In this document: in pieces, positions 22,721-34,440 of the stretch
Layout: every line of letters starts with the position of its first letter
Numbering within the stretch: the first letter of the stretch is position 1
From: Adiantum capillus-veneris
Taxonomy: Eukaryota; Streptophyta; Polypodiopsida; Polypodiales; Pteridaceae
Direction of reading: 5' to 3'
NCBI GenBank assembly: GCA_014529385.2
Contig: CM043969.1
Span: forward strand, 19,990,946 to 20,054,945
Length of the DNA: 64,000 nucleotides
Position numbers and translations under genes: made by a program
The notes under the pieces: generated by a model
Databases searched by the model: none
Seen by the model: only the letters and a program-made list of their open reading frames with translations
Told to the model about the DNA's origin: nothing

Positions 22721-24101
22721 CTATTTGAGATCATACTGAATTTTTAGATGCTTTATATAATTCCTGACTTCATGTACTTTGATCACAGGCTCCTTGTATC
22801 CCAATTTTTGGGCAAGCATGATTGCTTCTGTACCTTTCAAGGCTGATAATGATTTGATATTCTTTAAGGCCCTTACTTTTTCTCGATCACGTGCTGAAAG
22901 TTTCTTGTCTTGACTTCTAGTGGACATTCAACTAGTGCTAGATGTTGTAACTTTCGCATCGTGAAGAGGACGAGAAACTTTTGGTAGCCTTCCCGTGGAG
23001 TAGGTTTTTCCTAGAAAAATTCGATTTCTCTCCTCCCACTCTACAACAACCTTGTGTATACGGTTATAAAGCTCATGACCTTGAGCAATGGGTGCTTGTC
23101 CATATAAATGAGACCCTGTAACTGTGCGAATGTCATTAACATGATTGAGAGCTTTGATATATGGTAGCAGCTCCCCAAGGAGGATATTATCCTGCTCATC
23201 ATCAACATTAAATGATGGTGGAAAAATACAATTCAATGCAAGATTCACACATCCCTTTAATGGTTCATCATCTACAAGAAGCAATCTTCTTGCATCAAGC
23301 CCAAATTTTGATGATGCAATAGCCAACGATTTGAAAAGTGCTTCTACTCTTGGATTATCTAAGCGAGTGATCCTTGATTCTACGCATGGTTGACATTGGC
23401 TTTTCCCCCAGATCATAAAGAATGGAAATTTTTCTTTAGCTTCCTTTTCTAAAATCTTGATGATGTCCACAACATGCATGTCATTAGCAGCTGACCATAT
23501 CCCTACATTGAAATTGCTAAATAGAGCCTTTAAAAACTCAATGCATCCTGGACGAAGAACAATGTGCTCATGTCCAAACTTTAAGCTCTTCATTTTCTTG
23601 GACTTTTGCCAGCATCTCCTTAGGAACAATCCACACAAGCTCACTATTATAGTCAGCATTGGTTTGTTGGTGGATGGAAGGTCTGACTCACCATGCACTT
23701 CGATTTCCAAATCCTGGGGTGCTAAAATATTTGTGTTGGATTCTCCTTCTGGCGTTGCACATGTTCTGGAACTTCCATTGCCTTCTACTTCCATTGTGGT
23801 GTCATGCAATCCAATTTCCAACTCTTGGGCTACTAGAATATTTTCATTGGATACTTCTTCTTCCCTTGCACATGTTCTGGAACTTTCACTGTCTTCTTCC
23901 ATTGGATTACTCTTTAAATTTATCTCCAGTCGTTGTAGCAGTTGACCTTCAAAGACTTGTAGATTCTTGTCATCTTCATCAGAAACTCTTTGGTTGACAT
24001 GGAGATTGATAGAATCTTTCTCAGTAGGGTCAATGGCATTAGTATCCTCTATACCAACAATCTCGAGTAAAAATTTGTCAGCCGCAATATCTTGTTGAAG
24101 A
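22721..24101 (-). pseudogene. NIF/FCP1-like HAD domain protein, exon with in-frame stop
   Basis: A minus-strand frame begins after a plausible acceptor (ttgcag, 24102-24107) and stays open to a TGA at about 22928. It resumes in the same frame to 22721. The N-terminal part is acidic and contains two copies of a ~35-residue unit (SSRTCA...NIL..Q.LEI...H). The HAD part follows: PMLTIIVSLCGLFLRR in place of D-L-N/D-G-L, then IVLRPGCIEFLKALF and NVGIWSAANDMHVV, then RRLLLVDDEPLKGCVN. Motif I has lost its first Asp (S-L-C-G-L). The family acts as nuclear protein phosphatases; this copy looks inactive. The C-terminal 68 codons after the TGA are basic and helical. Flanked on both sides by satellite. 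Confidence 0.6.
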
Positions 24102-24280
24102 CTGCAAGTTTAAAGAACACCTAATTTTAGATTCCAAAGTATCTACATTTTGATAACTCTTTTTTGTCACACTCTTAGAAAAAAGTAATCGCAAATAGCA
24201 AATTTACTAACTGACAACACATCTACAATGAATTTATTTTTATGCTCCTTATTGTCTAGATATTCCTAATCTTTATCTAG

Positions 24281-24382
24281 CTAGATTAGTTCTTTGTCCA
24301 TGATGGTGGCGCCTAGAAGTATACTTGGAGAAACATTTATGCCTTTAAGATCTAGAGCAGAAGTCTCATTTTCTATTTCCAT
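24281..24382 (-). CDS. possible short upstream exon or ORF
   Basis: A 33-codon minus-strand frame (MEIENETSALDLKGINVSP) lies just upstream of the NIF-like exon and downstream of satellite. It could be a 5' exon of that gene, but it ends in a stop and no donor site is obvious. Weak call. Confidence 0.2.
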   Translation of the reverse strand: MEIENETSALDLKGINVSPSILLGATIMDKELI

Positions 24383-24419
24383 GATCTTCTTGCATTGGAT
24401 GATTTCCTTGACTAAGTTT

Positions 24420-26260
24420 CTTATGGCCTTTAGGCCATACAGTTCTCTTTGCAGATATCTCTATGAGTTTAAGATAATCCAAAATATGTCTCTTTATGGC
24501 CTCAAGGTCATAGGGTTAGGATTGTTGGGAGGTCTCAACATATAAATAGATATATGGCTTCAAAGCCATATGGTACTTTATTTATGTGTCACCCTATGGC
24601 CCTAAGGCCATGGGTTGTCATAGGGCCACAAGATGCCCTCTATGAGCACTAGTAAGAAACCATATATGCTTTATGTTGGCACCCTATGACCCGAGGGCCA
24701 AAAGGTCTGCCTCTTATGCTAGTAAGAAACCCTTTATGCTTTATGTTTGCACCCTATGGACCTAGGGCCACAAGGTACCCTGTATGATAGTAAGAAATCC
24801 TCTATTCTCTATGTTTGCACCCTATGGACCTAGGGCCACAAGGTAGCCTCTATGCTAGTAAGAAATCCTCTATGCTCAATATTAAAACACTATGGCCCCA
24901 AGGCCATAGGATGTCCTCTATGCTAGCAAGAAAAACCCTCTACGCTCTATGTTGGCACCCTATGGAGATTTGAGGGCCACAAGGTACCCTTTATAATGCT
25001 ACTAAGAAACCTTGTCTACATTGGAAACCTACAGCCCTCGGGCCATAGGGTGCATCAAATGGCTCCTATGCCACATGGTGCCCTCTATGCTAGAAAGGAA
25101 ACCTCTGCGCTCTACATTGACACTCTATGGCCGCAAGGCCATAGGGTTCCCCTTACGCCTAGTATGAAACCATTGAAACTCTATATTAGAATCTAAAGAC
25201 CATAGGCCACAAGGTGAGCTCTATGTTAGTAAGAAACCATCTAAACTCTATGTTGGTAGCCTATGGCCCAAAGGCCATAGGATAGCCAAGGAACCCTTTA
25301 GGAGCATTCCCCACAAAGACCACCTTATGGCCCCATGGTGATTTAGTGGCCTAGGTTCCCTTCTTAAGAATCTTTTATTTTTGTATCATATGGCCCCAGG
25401 GAAATAAGCTATCCTCTATGCTATCAAAAAACTGTTTATGCTCTTTGTTGGAATCATATGGCCCCAAGGCCATAGGGTGCTCTCTATACTAGCAAGAAAC
25501 CCTCCATGCTATATGTTTGCACGCTATGGCACCAAGGACACAGGGGGTCCTCCATGATAGTAAGAAACCCTCTATGCTCTAAGTTTACACCCCATTTGAC
25601 TATGTTAACACCCTATGGCCCTGGGGCCATAGGGTGCTCTCTAGGGCCACAAGGTGCCCTTCAACTTAGGAAGAGACCCTTTATGCCCTAAATTGGTAAT
25701 CTATGGCCTAAGGGTCATAGGGTGCCTTCTATGCTAGTAGGATACATTATATGGTCTAGGTTTCCACTCTATAGTGTAGGGCTAAAAGGTTTGCTCTATG
25801 AAGAAACCATGTATACTATATGTTGGCAGTGTATGGCCCTATGGATAGAAGGAAACCCTAGGGCTATAGGGTGTCCTCTATGCTACTATCATATGGTCCA
25901 AGCGCTAAATAGTGACCAAGGTATCATGTGTGTGAGAATTCTCTACTATATATACAAAAACCACTTTATGGCACTATGGCGTCCCAAGGGCAACAAGGTG
26001 CTAATAAAAATCCCTCTATGCTCTATGTTGTCACCCTATGGTCCCAAGGCCATAGGGCGGTCTTTATGCTAGTAAAATTCCCTCTATGCACTATGTTTAC
26101 GTGTATACTTATAAGAAGCCATTTATGCACTATGTTGGCGTCTTATGACCCTAGATCCATAAGATGTCCTCTATGGTAAAAGAGAAATTGTACATGGGAT
26201 ATGATGGCATCCTATGGTCCTAGGGCCATAGGGTGTCCTCTATGCTAGAAAAATGTGTAA
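24420..26260. repeat. palindromic satellite, block 2
   Basis: This ~1.8-kb block is built from ~75-90-bp units of the form ctctatgctagtaagaaac, gctctatgttggcac, then the palindrome arms. Units are diverged and some carry broken palindromes. Confidence 0.85.
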
Positions 26261-27229
26261 AATAATACTGCGATAAATATGCAGCACGATATACAAAATT
26301 GAATCATTATCATACATCATACATTTGTTGCTTTGTCACACAGTTGAAGGGGTCTTTGCCTTCAAATATCATCATAACATTCAAACATTTAAATAGAATT
26401 TGCAAGTATTTTAATTCACAAATGCATTGATCAGTTGGTGGATGGAAGGTCCGGCTCACCATGCACTTTGATTTACAAATCCTGAGGGGCAAAATTATTT
26501 GTGCTGGATTCTCCTTATGGCATTGCACATGTTTTGGAACTTGCATTGCCTTATACTTCCAATTTACAAACTTAAACAATGGTTATACATTATACAATCA
26601 TTTCTTTGCAATAAACCTTGATACAATGTTCCGATTGCTACATGACAAGCTAAAAAATTCTACTAGTCCTAGCTTCCCTCTATTGAAAAAAATTCAAGAT
26701 ATAAATTCCAATTCTTTGCATCATCTAGAAGAGAAACAAAATCATAGTTTGGAACAAAATACTCGCACTTTATATCTTTGAATAAAATCTTGTTACAATC
26801 AAAGAACTAGATCTTCACATAATCCAAAGGACAAATGCTTGAATAATCATTTATACTCGATGTTTACTATCTAAGCAAATAATTGGCATTTACAAAAAAT
26901 GTTGAATATATGTTTAATCTAATTAGTTGCAATACAAAGATAATTATTTCAAAGTGAATATGTTTAATCTAGTTAGTTGCAATACAAAGATAATTATTTC
27001 AAACACTTACACCATCAATTCACAATAGAAGAACTTACACCCAACAAAAAATGATCATACATCAATTGTTCAAACTCTCATTTTGGAATTTTGAGGACTA
27101 AATACTTTTTAGTTTTTTCTAGCTTATTTCATTCTCAATAGAATATTAAACCTTAATCACAAGATAATAAATATATGTCCCTAATGTATATGGACACAAG
27201 ATATAAGGCCAACGAAAAATGTTCTTGAA
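26261..27229. other. AT-rich spacer with a tandem duplication
   Basis: A ~47-bp unit (tatgtttaatct, ttagttgcaatac, aaagataattatttcaaa) occurs twice in tandem at about 26909-27003. Apart from the NIF-like fragment given separately, no gene is seen. Confidence 0.5.
26430..26560 (-). pseudogene. displaced fragment of the NIF-like exon
   Basis: About 130 bp closely matches 23656-23790, the acidic repeat part of the NIF-like exon, in the same orientation. It is an isolated duplicate with no surrounding coding sequence, so it is a dead fragment. Confidence 0.7.
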
Positions 27230-27870
27230 ACACTTAAAGAGTCTTTAGGTGACCTAGAATAACCAACCTATGGTCTAAAGGCCATACGGTGTCATGTGAT
27301 GTTTTATAATATGTGTCCATAAGAGCTAGGTGATTTGCATCCATGGGGTGATTTAAGTGCCCCTGTGGAGATTCTATGTCACCACCCTATGGCCCTAAGG
27401 CCTTAGGGTATCCCAAATACCCTATGTCCCTAAGGCCTTAGGGTATCCCAAATGCTCTTGGATAACTTATGTTTCCTTCTAGAATAGCCAAAATACTCAT
27501 GTGCCCATTTAGAGACTTTATGTAATCTCTCTATATACATAAGATTGTAGGATAGCTGTTGACACCCTATGGCCTTAAGGCTGTAGACTAGCCCAAATGC
27601 TTATGTGCCCTTTTAAAGACTCTATGTAATCACCCTATATCCGTAAGATTGTAGGGTAGCCAAATGCTTTTGGGGGATTCTATGTTGACACCCTATGGGC
27701 CTACGGCTATAGAGTAACCCAGGCTTATGTGCCCTTTTAGAGACTCGGTGTAATCACCCTACATTTGTAAGGTTGTAGGGTATCCCATTTTCTTTTGGGG
27801 GATTCTATGGCCCTAGGGCCATAGGGTGTCATGTCTACAAAGAACTCTATGATCCTCAAGTCATAGTGTA
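27230..27870. repeat. palindromic satellite, block 3
   Basis: These are units with a distinct spacer (ttatgtgcccttttagagactc and tgtaatcaccctata words), each ending in caccctatggccctaagg-type palindrome arms. Confidence 0.8.
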
Positions 27871-28183
27871 TTCTTCCCAAACCTCATATGATCAATTAAC
27901 TTTAAAGTATTACATAATATATATCTTATGACCATATATAAATGTAGAATTCTATTTATCAAAACATGTCCATATAATATCATACACTTAAGTCTAATTC
28001 ATTTATTGTGAAAAAACTCAAACTCACAAGTTCACATTTTTTCAAAGAAAATAAATTGAGAAAAATAATGAGCCAAACATCAATGTTTTTAACATCATGG
28101 GTAGATTTGAGATGGGACAAATAAAATAAAATGACAACAATAATAATCTAAATATCAGTAATGTAATATCATGGGTGGCTAGC
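27871..28183. other. AT-rich spacer downstream of the ParB-like gene
   Basis: This would hold the 3' untranslated part of the minus-strand gene that ends at 28184. No clear signal is seen. Confidence 0.35.
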
Positions 28184-29553
28184 TTAACCTATTTCCTGTA
28201 GACTTTCTAGAATGGCCTCAGCACTTGCATCCAATGGTTCTTCAATTTCTTCTTCCTCTGAATCCTTGTCATTGACTTTCTCTGTGTTATCCACACCTGC
28301 CCACCTTCTAAGATCAAGGTCTTCTTCCACTATGGAATGGCAAAGAGATTCCAATTGCGTCATTTGATCACTACTACATGCAACTGATATCACCTTTCTC
28401 TGTTGTTGTAGTGCCTCTTTAGTCCCATAGCCGAATGAGAAGATGTCTATCACTTGATCATCTTCTTTGAGACAGATGCATTTGATTGCACGACGTACCA
28501 AAAAGGATTTGGCCGTGGTCACAGCATCATCCTCGTCGTCATTGATGCAGAGAGTATGCATTGGCTCCAACAATGACTCTTTAACACTAGAGTAGTTGGT
28601 GTACTGCTCTCCTTGACTGAAAAATGCCCAAACCCCAAAAATTACTTCGTGAAGAGCACATGTTTGGATGGTCTCTGATCCCATTAAGGAGCTCAAAGGT
28701 AGAACGTGCATTTCATACCATTTAGCTTTTTCAGAAAGAGCCTTCTCTAGGGAAGCAGCATGCTGATACTTGACTAAGCCGGCAATTAAAAACCCGATGG
28801 TTGATGTGCGACCCCACATACTCCATCAATTACTTTACCAAATTGGGAAACACTCCAATCACTAGATGTAAGACTTTTGTGTGTTGTGTCTATGATGCAA
28901 ACACCAACACCAATTTTAGAGCTATTCTCACTGCAGAGAAACTCAATGCCTTCCAAATTCTTTCCAACACACTTGATTGTCCATTGTAAAATGAATTGCA
29001 AACTAGAAGTGCCATTATTTTGTGCAATGATCCACTGCACATATCCCCTAGTGATCTCAGGAATTGGCTCTTTCTCCTTTCCTTTTTGTAGTAGGAGATT
29101 TATCCATTGCGTACAACTCGTGAAGAGAGATTTGTAAATATCATTTATAATGTTATAATGAGACTTGCATTTATCCCATGAAGTAACTGCTATTGCTGAT
29201 GGATGTATCTCTTTAAATTCCATCAACATTTGAGGCTCAAAAACCCTGGTCTTCTTTAAGACCGTTGCACGTGCAGTGAGGTCGAGCATGCCCGCTTGAT
29301 GTGGTTGCTTCACTATGCAGATCTTCTCATCTGCCAGCTCTTGTTGTACTAGCTTGACATCATTATCTTCTAAACCAGCTAGGCATCTAAAGGTTGTTAT
29401 GCTTGGTTGTCGCCCATGAGCAGTTGATGTCTGATGCTTCTCCAAGATGTGTATCCACTGATCATAGATTTCATCATCGTACATGACCATGTGTGCTTCT
29501 TTGTTGGCAAATGATTTATGGTTGAACACGATGTTCGCCACATTTACAAAGGC

Positions 29554-29633
29554 CTTCAAAATAAAGAAAATAAAATTAACTTTATTTCAAGACATATTTG
29601 TAACAAAAACAAGCACAGGGAAGTGGAACTTAC
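29554..29633 (-). other. intron 2 of the ParB-like gene
   Basis: This is an 80-bp intron with donor GTAAGT and acceptor TTTTGAAG. Removing it joins GHLSRAGWD to AFVNVANI without a frame break. Confidence 0.75.
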
Positions 29634-30250
29634 ATCCCAACCTGCTCGACTCAGATGACCGACAGGAACACTTGCCTTGGGTTTTGTTGGTTTAGAATAT
29701 GCAAGCCATTGACTACGACCATGCTTCAAGACCTCCACATAAGGCTGGTGTTTCATTATTGTTATTCTCTCCATGTTCTCCATTTTGGAAATTCGAACAG
29801 CAACCTCTTTCGGAGCGTCTACCACTAACCTTGCAGTTCTAAACTTGTAGAACTCTTTTCTCAAAGCATACTTAGTGCTGTTGTTACGCAAAAAAGCTCT
29901 AGCCACTATGATGGAATGCTGACCAGCTAGAATCAGAAGTGGTATGTTGATAGCTTGTCTCCATGCACTTCAACTGTTTGTAAAGGCATTTTTGTAATTG
30001 GGTTATACGGCATCAAGTCTGCTGCACTAGAGACTGGCCTAGAGTGCCCTGCAAATTGCTTCAAGAGATATTTCACATATACATCTGACAATGGTCTGCA
30101 TCTATAGCCATCTGGTGCAAGGTTGCATTGATCAACTGGGATCAATTGGGTAAATTGTAAACCAAATTTAAAATAGTGGTCAATTCTGACGTATCCATCT
30201 AGCCCACTATTAGAAGTTTTGGCAACTTCTTTGGGTGAAAGCATGTTAAC

Positions 30251-30518
30251 CTGTTGCGCTTTTTGTGCTAGTTAGCAATTTCAAGTTAGCACATCTTTGA
30301 AAAGTTGGGCGTCCGGTAAATTTTTTACAAATAATATCAAAATTTGTCGGAGGTTGTACATTTGGATTCCTTGTTTCAAGTGCTTTCTATTGATATATCA
30401 TATGTCATAGATCTTGGAGATGTAGCTCAAGTTATTGTACTAGTTAGCATATGTCAAAATTGTGCTAGTTAGCATTGTCCAGGACATGAAAAAGTATGAC
30501 AAGTTAACATTCTTTCAC
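30251..30518 (-). other. intron 1 of the ParB-like gene, rich in GCTAAC motifs
   Basis: This is a 268-bp intron, donor GTGAAAG, acceptor GCGCAACAG, splicing in frame. It contains four GCTAAC words (plus-strand GTTAGC near 30271, 30285, 30443 and 30468) and one GTTAAC, mostly within TGCTAACTAG. These match the CTAAC branch-point consensus. Confidence 0.65.
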
Positions 30519-31239
30519 CCCTTTATCAAGATCTTTTTCTTTGGGCTGTATAATAGAGTCCAACACAGCTAAGGATGCTGAGTCCACAACCACTGCCACT
30601 GAGGGGGTTCCAACTGTTAGGGTTGCAAGTCCACTGGAATCTCCTGCTTCTTGAGTCTGTAAGGGTATAACTGAAAGATTTTCTTCAACCATATTTACAC
30701 TATTTTCTCCAAGTGAGGGAGTCTGACTCTCCTTGAGCGTCTTAGATTGATTTGCTGTATCTGTGTCTTCATTCTTTCGCTTCTTATTCTTCTTTGTGCT
30801 GCTCAATTTACCTAAATATTGATTGACTTTCTTAAAGCCCTCAATATATAAGTCTATAAAGTTCTCACTTGGAGTGTCGTCTTGAAGCTCCACCCACCCT
30901 GCTTTTGTCATTGTCACTCCTTCATAATCAACCTTCACCAATTTTTGAGCAAAGGCCACAGGTTCCAACAAGTAGGAGTCACCATTGAGTAGTTTTACTC
31001 CAAGGCATGGAGACATTTCAAGATCTGAACAATCTTTCTTTATCTCCTTGACAATACCACAGTCCTTGAAGATCTTGAAAGAACAAGTGGACTTTCTCAT
31101 CACTTTCACCATTTGGTAAGTGAAGATCTAGATACCAAGAACTTGGTGTTGAGCCTGTTGCATCAACTGACTTTGACTTTCTCTTCTGAAACATTTTCTG
31201 TAAAAAGAATGACATATATTTAGAAAAGATGGATATTAT

Positions 31240-34200
31240 TACATCCATATGGACCTAGGGCCATAGAGTCACCTCTATGTTAAACCATGTGGTCCTAGGT
31301 CCAAAGGGTGCCAACAAAATGGTTCTACAAGTGTACCTAGGCCACTCTATGGTAGTGTGATCACACGTTCCCTTATGACATTAGAGGACCCTCAAAGAAG
31401 TATCCCTTGAATGGCCTAAATACCCCTTTAGAGCCTCTACACCAACACCATATGGCATCATGTGGCCTGAAGGCCATAGGGTCCCCTACATGCTAGTAAG
31501 AACCTCTCTATGCTCTACATTGGCATCCTATGGCCCCAAGGCCACAAGGTGGCCACAATGTTTGAAAGAAACGCTTCATGAGGGTTTTCTGGTAACCTAT
31601 GACCCCAGGGCCATATGGTGCTCTCCATGCAAGTAAAAACCACTATTTGCTCTATATTGAGGAGACCTTGTGGGATGAAGTCCATAGTGTCCCCTCTATG
31701 CTAGTAAGAACCTATGTTTACTCTATAATGGCACCCTGTGGCCTGAAGGTCATAGGGTTCCCTCTATGCTACTAAGAATCTCTTTGTGCTCTATGCTCTA
31801 TCGTCTATGCTCTATGATCAATATTGACTTCCTATGGCCCCAAGACACAAGGTGCCCTCATCGTTTCCAAAAACACCTCATTGTTTTGCTATGGCCCTAG
31901 GGCCATATCTCTCTATGCCGATATAAAGCACCATGCTCTATATTAGCTCCCTAAGGCCTGAAGGCCATAGGGTTGGCCTCAGGGGCCCCAAGGGTGCTCT
32001 GTATGGCAATGAAAAATACTATTCTCTCTATATTGAGAAGACCTTGTGGGCTGAAGGCCATAGGAACCCTTCTATGATGGATTTTTGACAACCAATCCCC
32101 CTAGGTCAGGATGTTCTATATGCTAGTAAAAACACTATTTGCTCTATATTGGCACCATGTGACTTGAAAGCCATATGGTCCCCTATATTCTAGCAAGAGC
32201 CTCCCCATGCTCTATATTGGCACCCTTTGGCCTGAAGGCCATAGGGTCCGATCTTTGCTAGTAAGAACCGATCTATGCTCTATATTGGCACCCTATGACC
32301 TTCAGGCCATAGGGTCCCCTGTATGCTAGTAAGAACCTCTATATGCTCTACACATCCGATGACCCCAAGGCCACAAGTTGCTCTCAATGTTTTGAAGAAA
32401 CCCTTCAGGAGGGTTTTTTGGCAACCTATGGACCCAGGGCCATAGGGTGCTCTCTATGACATTGAACAACCCTCATTGTTTTGGTACCCTATGGCCCCTG
32501 GTATAAAGAACTTTTTGGTCTCTCTATGCTAGTAAGAACCGATCTTTGTTCTATATTGGCACCCTTTGGCCTGAAGGCCATAGGGTCCGCTCTGTGCTAG
32601 TAAGAACCGATCTATTCTCTATATTGGCACCCTAATTCAGGCCATACGGTCCCCTGTATGTTAGTAAGAACCTCTCTATGCTCTACACATACTATGACCC
32701 CAAGGGCACAAGGTGCCCTCTATGTTTTGAAGAAACCCTTCATGATGGTTTTTTGGCAACCTATGGACCTAGGGCCATAGGGTGCTCTCTATGCTAGTAA
32801 AAACACTATTTGATCTATATTTAGGAGACTTTGTTGGCTGAAGGCCATAGGTTCCCCTCTATGCTAGTGAGAACCTATGTTTTCTCTATGTTGACACCCT
32901 GTGGCCTGAAGGCCATAGGGTTCCTTGTATGCTAGTAAGAAGCTCTCTATGCTCTATGCTCTATATTGACATCCTATGGCCCCAAGGCCACAAGGTGCTC
33001 TCATTGTTTCGAAAAAACCCTCAATGTTGTTTTGGCACCCTATGGCCACATGTATAAAGCACTATTTGGTCTCTCTATGTTAGTAAGAACCGATCTATGC
33101 TCTATATTGGCACCCTATGGCTTGAAGGCCATAGGGTCCCCCCTATGCTAGTAAGTAACTCTCTATGTTCTACACATCCTATATGTTTTGAAGAAACCCT
33201 TCATGAGGGTTTTTTGGAAACCTATGGACCCAGGGCCATAGGATTCTCTCTATGCCATTGAGGAGACCTTGTGGGCTGAAGGCCATAGGGTCCCCTCTAT
33301 GCTAATAAGAACCTCTGTTTTCTCTACGTTGACACCCTGTGGCCTGAAGGCCATAGGGTTCCCTCTATGATAGTAAGAAGCTCTCTATGCTTTGTGCTCT
33401 ATATTGACATCCTATGGCCCCAAGGCCACAAGGTGCCCTCATAGTTTTGTAAAAACCTTCAATGTTTTGGAACATTATGCTCCAAGGTATAAAGCACTAT
33501 TTGGTCTCTCTATGCTAGCAAGAACCGATCTATGCTCTATATTGGGACCCTATGGCGTTTAGGCCATAGGGTTCTATGTATGCTAGTAAGAACCTCTCTA
33601 TGCTCTACACATCTTATGACCCTAAGGGCACAAGGTGCCTTGTATGTTTTAAAGAAAACCTTAATGAGGGTTTTTTTGGCAACCTATGGACCCAGGGACA
33701 TAGGGTGCTCTCTATGCCAGTTAAAAACACTATTGCTCTATATTGATGAGACCTTGTGGGCTGAAGGCCATAGGGTCCCCTCTATGCTAGAACCTCTATT
33801 TTCTCTATATTGACACCCTGTGGCTTGAAGGCCATAGGGTTCCCTCTATGGTAGTAAGAAGCTCTCTATGCTCTATGCTCTATGCTCTAAATTGACATCC
33901 TATGGCCCCAAGGCCACAAGGTGCCCTCATTGTTTTGAAAAAACCCTCATTGTTTTGACACCTTAAGGCCCCATGTATAAAGCACTATTTGGTCTCTCTA
34001 TGCTAGTAAGAACCGATCTATGCTCCATATTGGGACCCTATGGCCTTCAGGCCATAGAGTCCCGTGTATTCTAGTAAGAACCTCTCTATGCTCTACACAT
34101 CTTATGACCCTAAGGGCACAAGGTTCCCTGTATGTTTTAAAGAAACCATTCATGACAATTTTTTGGCAACCTATGGACCCAAGTCCATAGGGTGCTCTCT

Positions 34201-34440
34201 ATGCCAGTAAAAAACACTATTTTCTCTATATTGAGGAGACCTTGTGGGCTGAAGGCCATAGGGTCCCCTCTATGCTAGTAAGAACCTCTGTTATCTCTAT
34301 ATTGACACCCTGTGGCCTGAAGGCCATAGGGTTCCCTCTATGGTAGTAAGAAGCTCTCTATGCTCTTTGCTCTATGCTCTACATAGAGATCCTATGGCCC
34401 GAAGGCCACAAGGTGCCCTCATTATTTCAGATGAAAAGTA
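31240..34440. repeat. palindromic satellite, block 4, with ~430-550-bp higher-order unit
   Basis: This is a dense array. The phrase gcactatttggtctctctat followed by gctagtaagaaccgatc recurs at about 32510, 33060, 33490 and 33981, marking a higher-order unit of about 430, 490 or 550 bp built from five to six ~75-bp palindrome-bearing subunits. Each subunit has its own spacer (caccctgtggcctgaagg, catcctatggccccaagg, cctatggacccagggcc). Long frames through it, for example at 33532-33813, are an artefact of repetition. Confidence 0.9.

Larger units (their letters stand above)
28184..31194 (-). pseudogene. multi-exon gene with ParB/sulfiredoxin-like signature, frameshifted
   Basis: Minus-strand coding runs from MFQKRKSKSVDATGS (31194) to a stop at 28184, about 870 codons. 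Two GT-AG introns splice in frame: 30251-30518 (joining ...LDKG to VNMLSPKE) and 29554-29633 (joining ...SRAGWD to AFVNVANI). Order: N-terminal domain; low-complexity K/S/T linker; QLIPVDQCNLAPDGYRCRPL; then LSTYHF, a break, and LAGQHSIIVARAFLR; a large helical domain; and an acidic tail. The P-Y-R-x-R-P-L...GQHSxxxAR pattern resembles the ParB/Srx fold, where G-[QE]-[HR]-R/S-x-x-A is the core. Frameshifts are likely near 31080, 29930 and 28800, so it is decayed or mis-sequenced. It is embedded in palindromic satellite. Function in eukaryotes: unknown to me. Confidence 0.45.

Noticed and set aside
24996-26179. Several plus-strand frames with recurring YGPRAIGC or LWPQGHR peptides, also at 32966-39080
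   Set aside because: They are translations of the palindromic satellite. They occur on both strands and in any frame that escapes stops, with no start context or domain.
28786-28833. A 48-bp intron (GTATGT...CTTAG) joining the two frames near 28.8 kb of the ParB-like gene
   Set aside because: Splicing it out gives an immediate stop; a one-base frameshift explains the frame change better.
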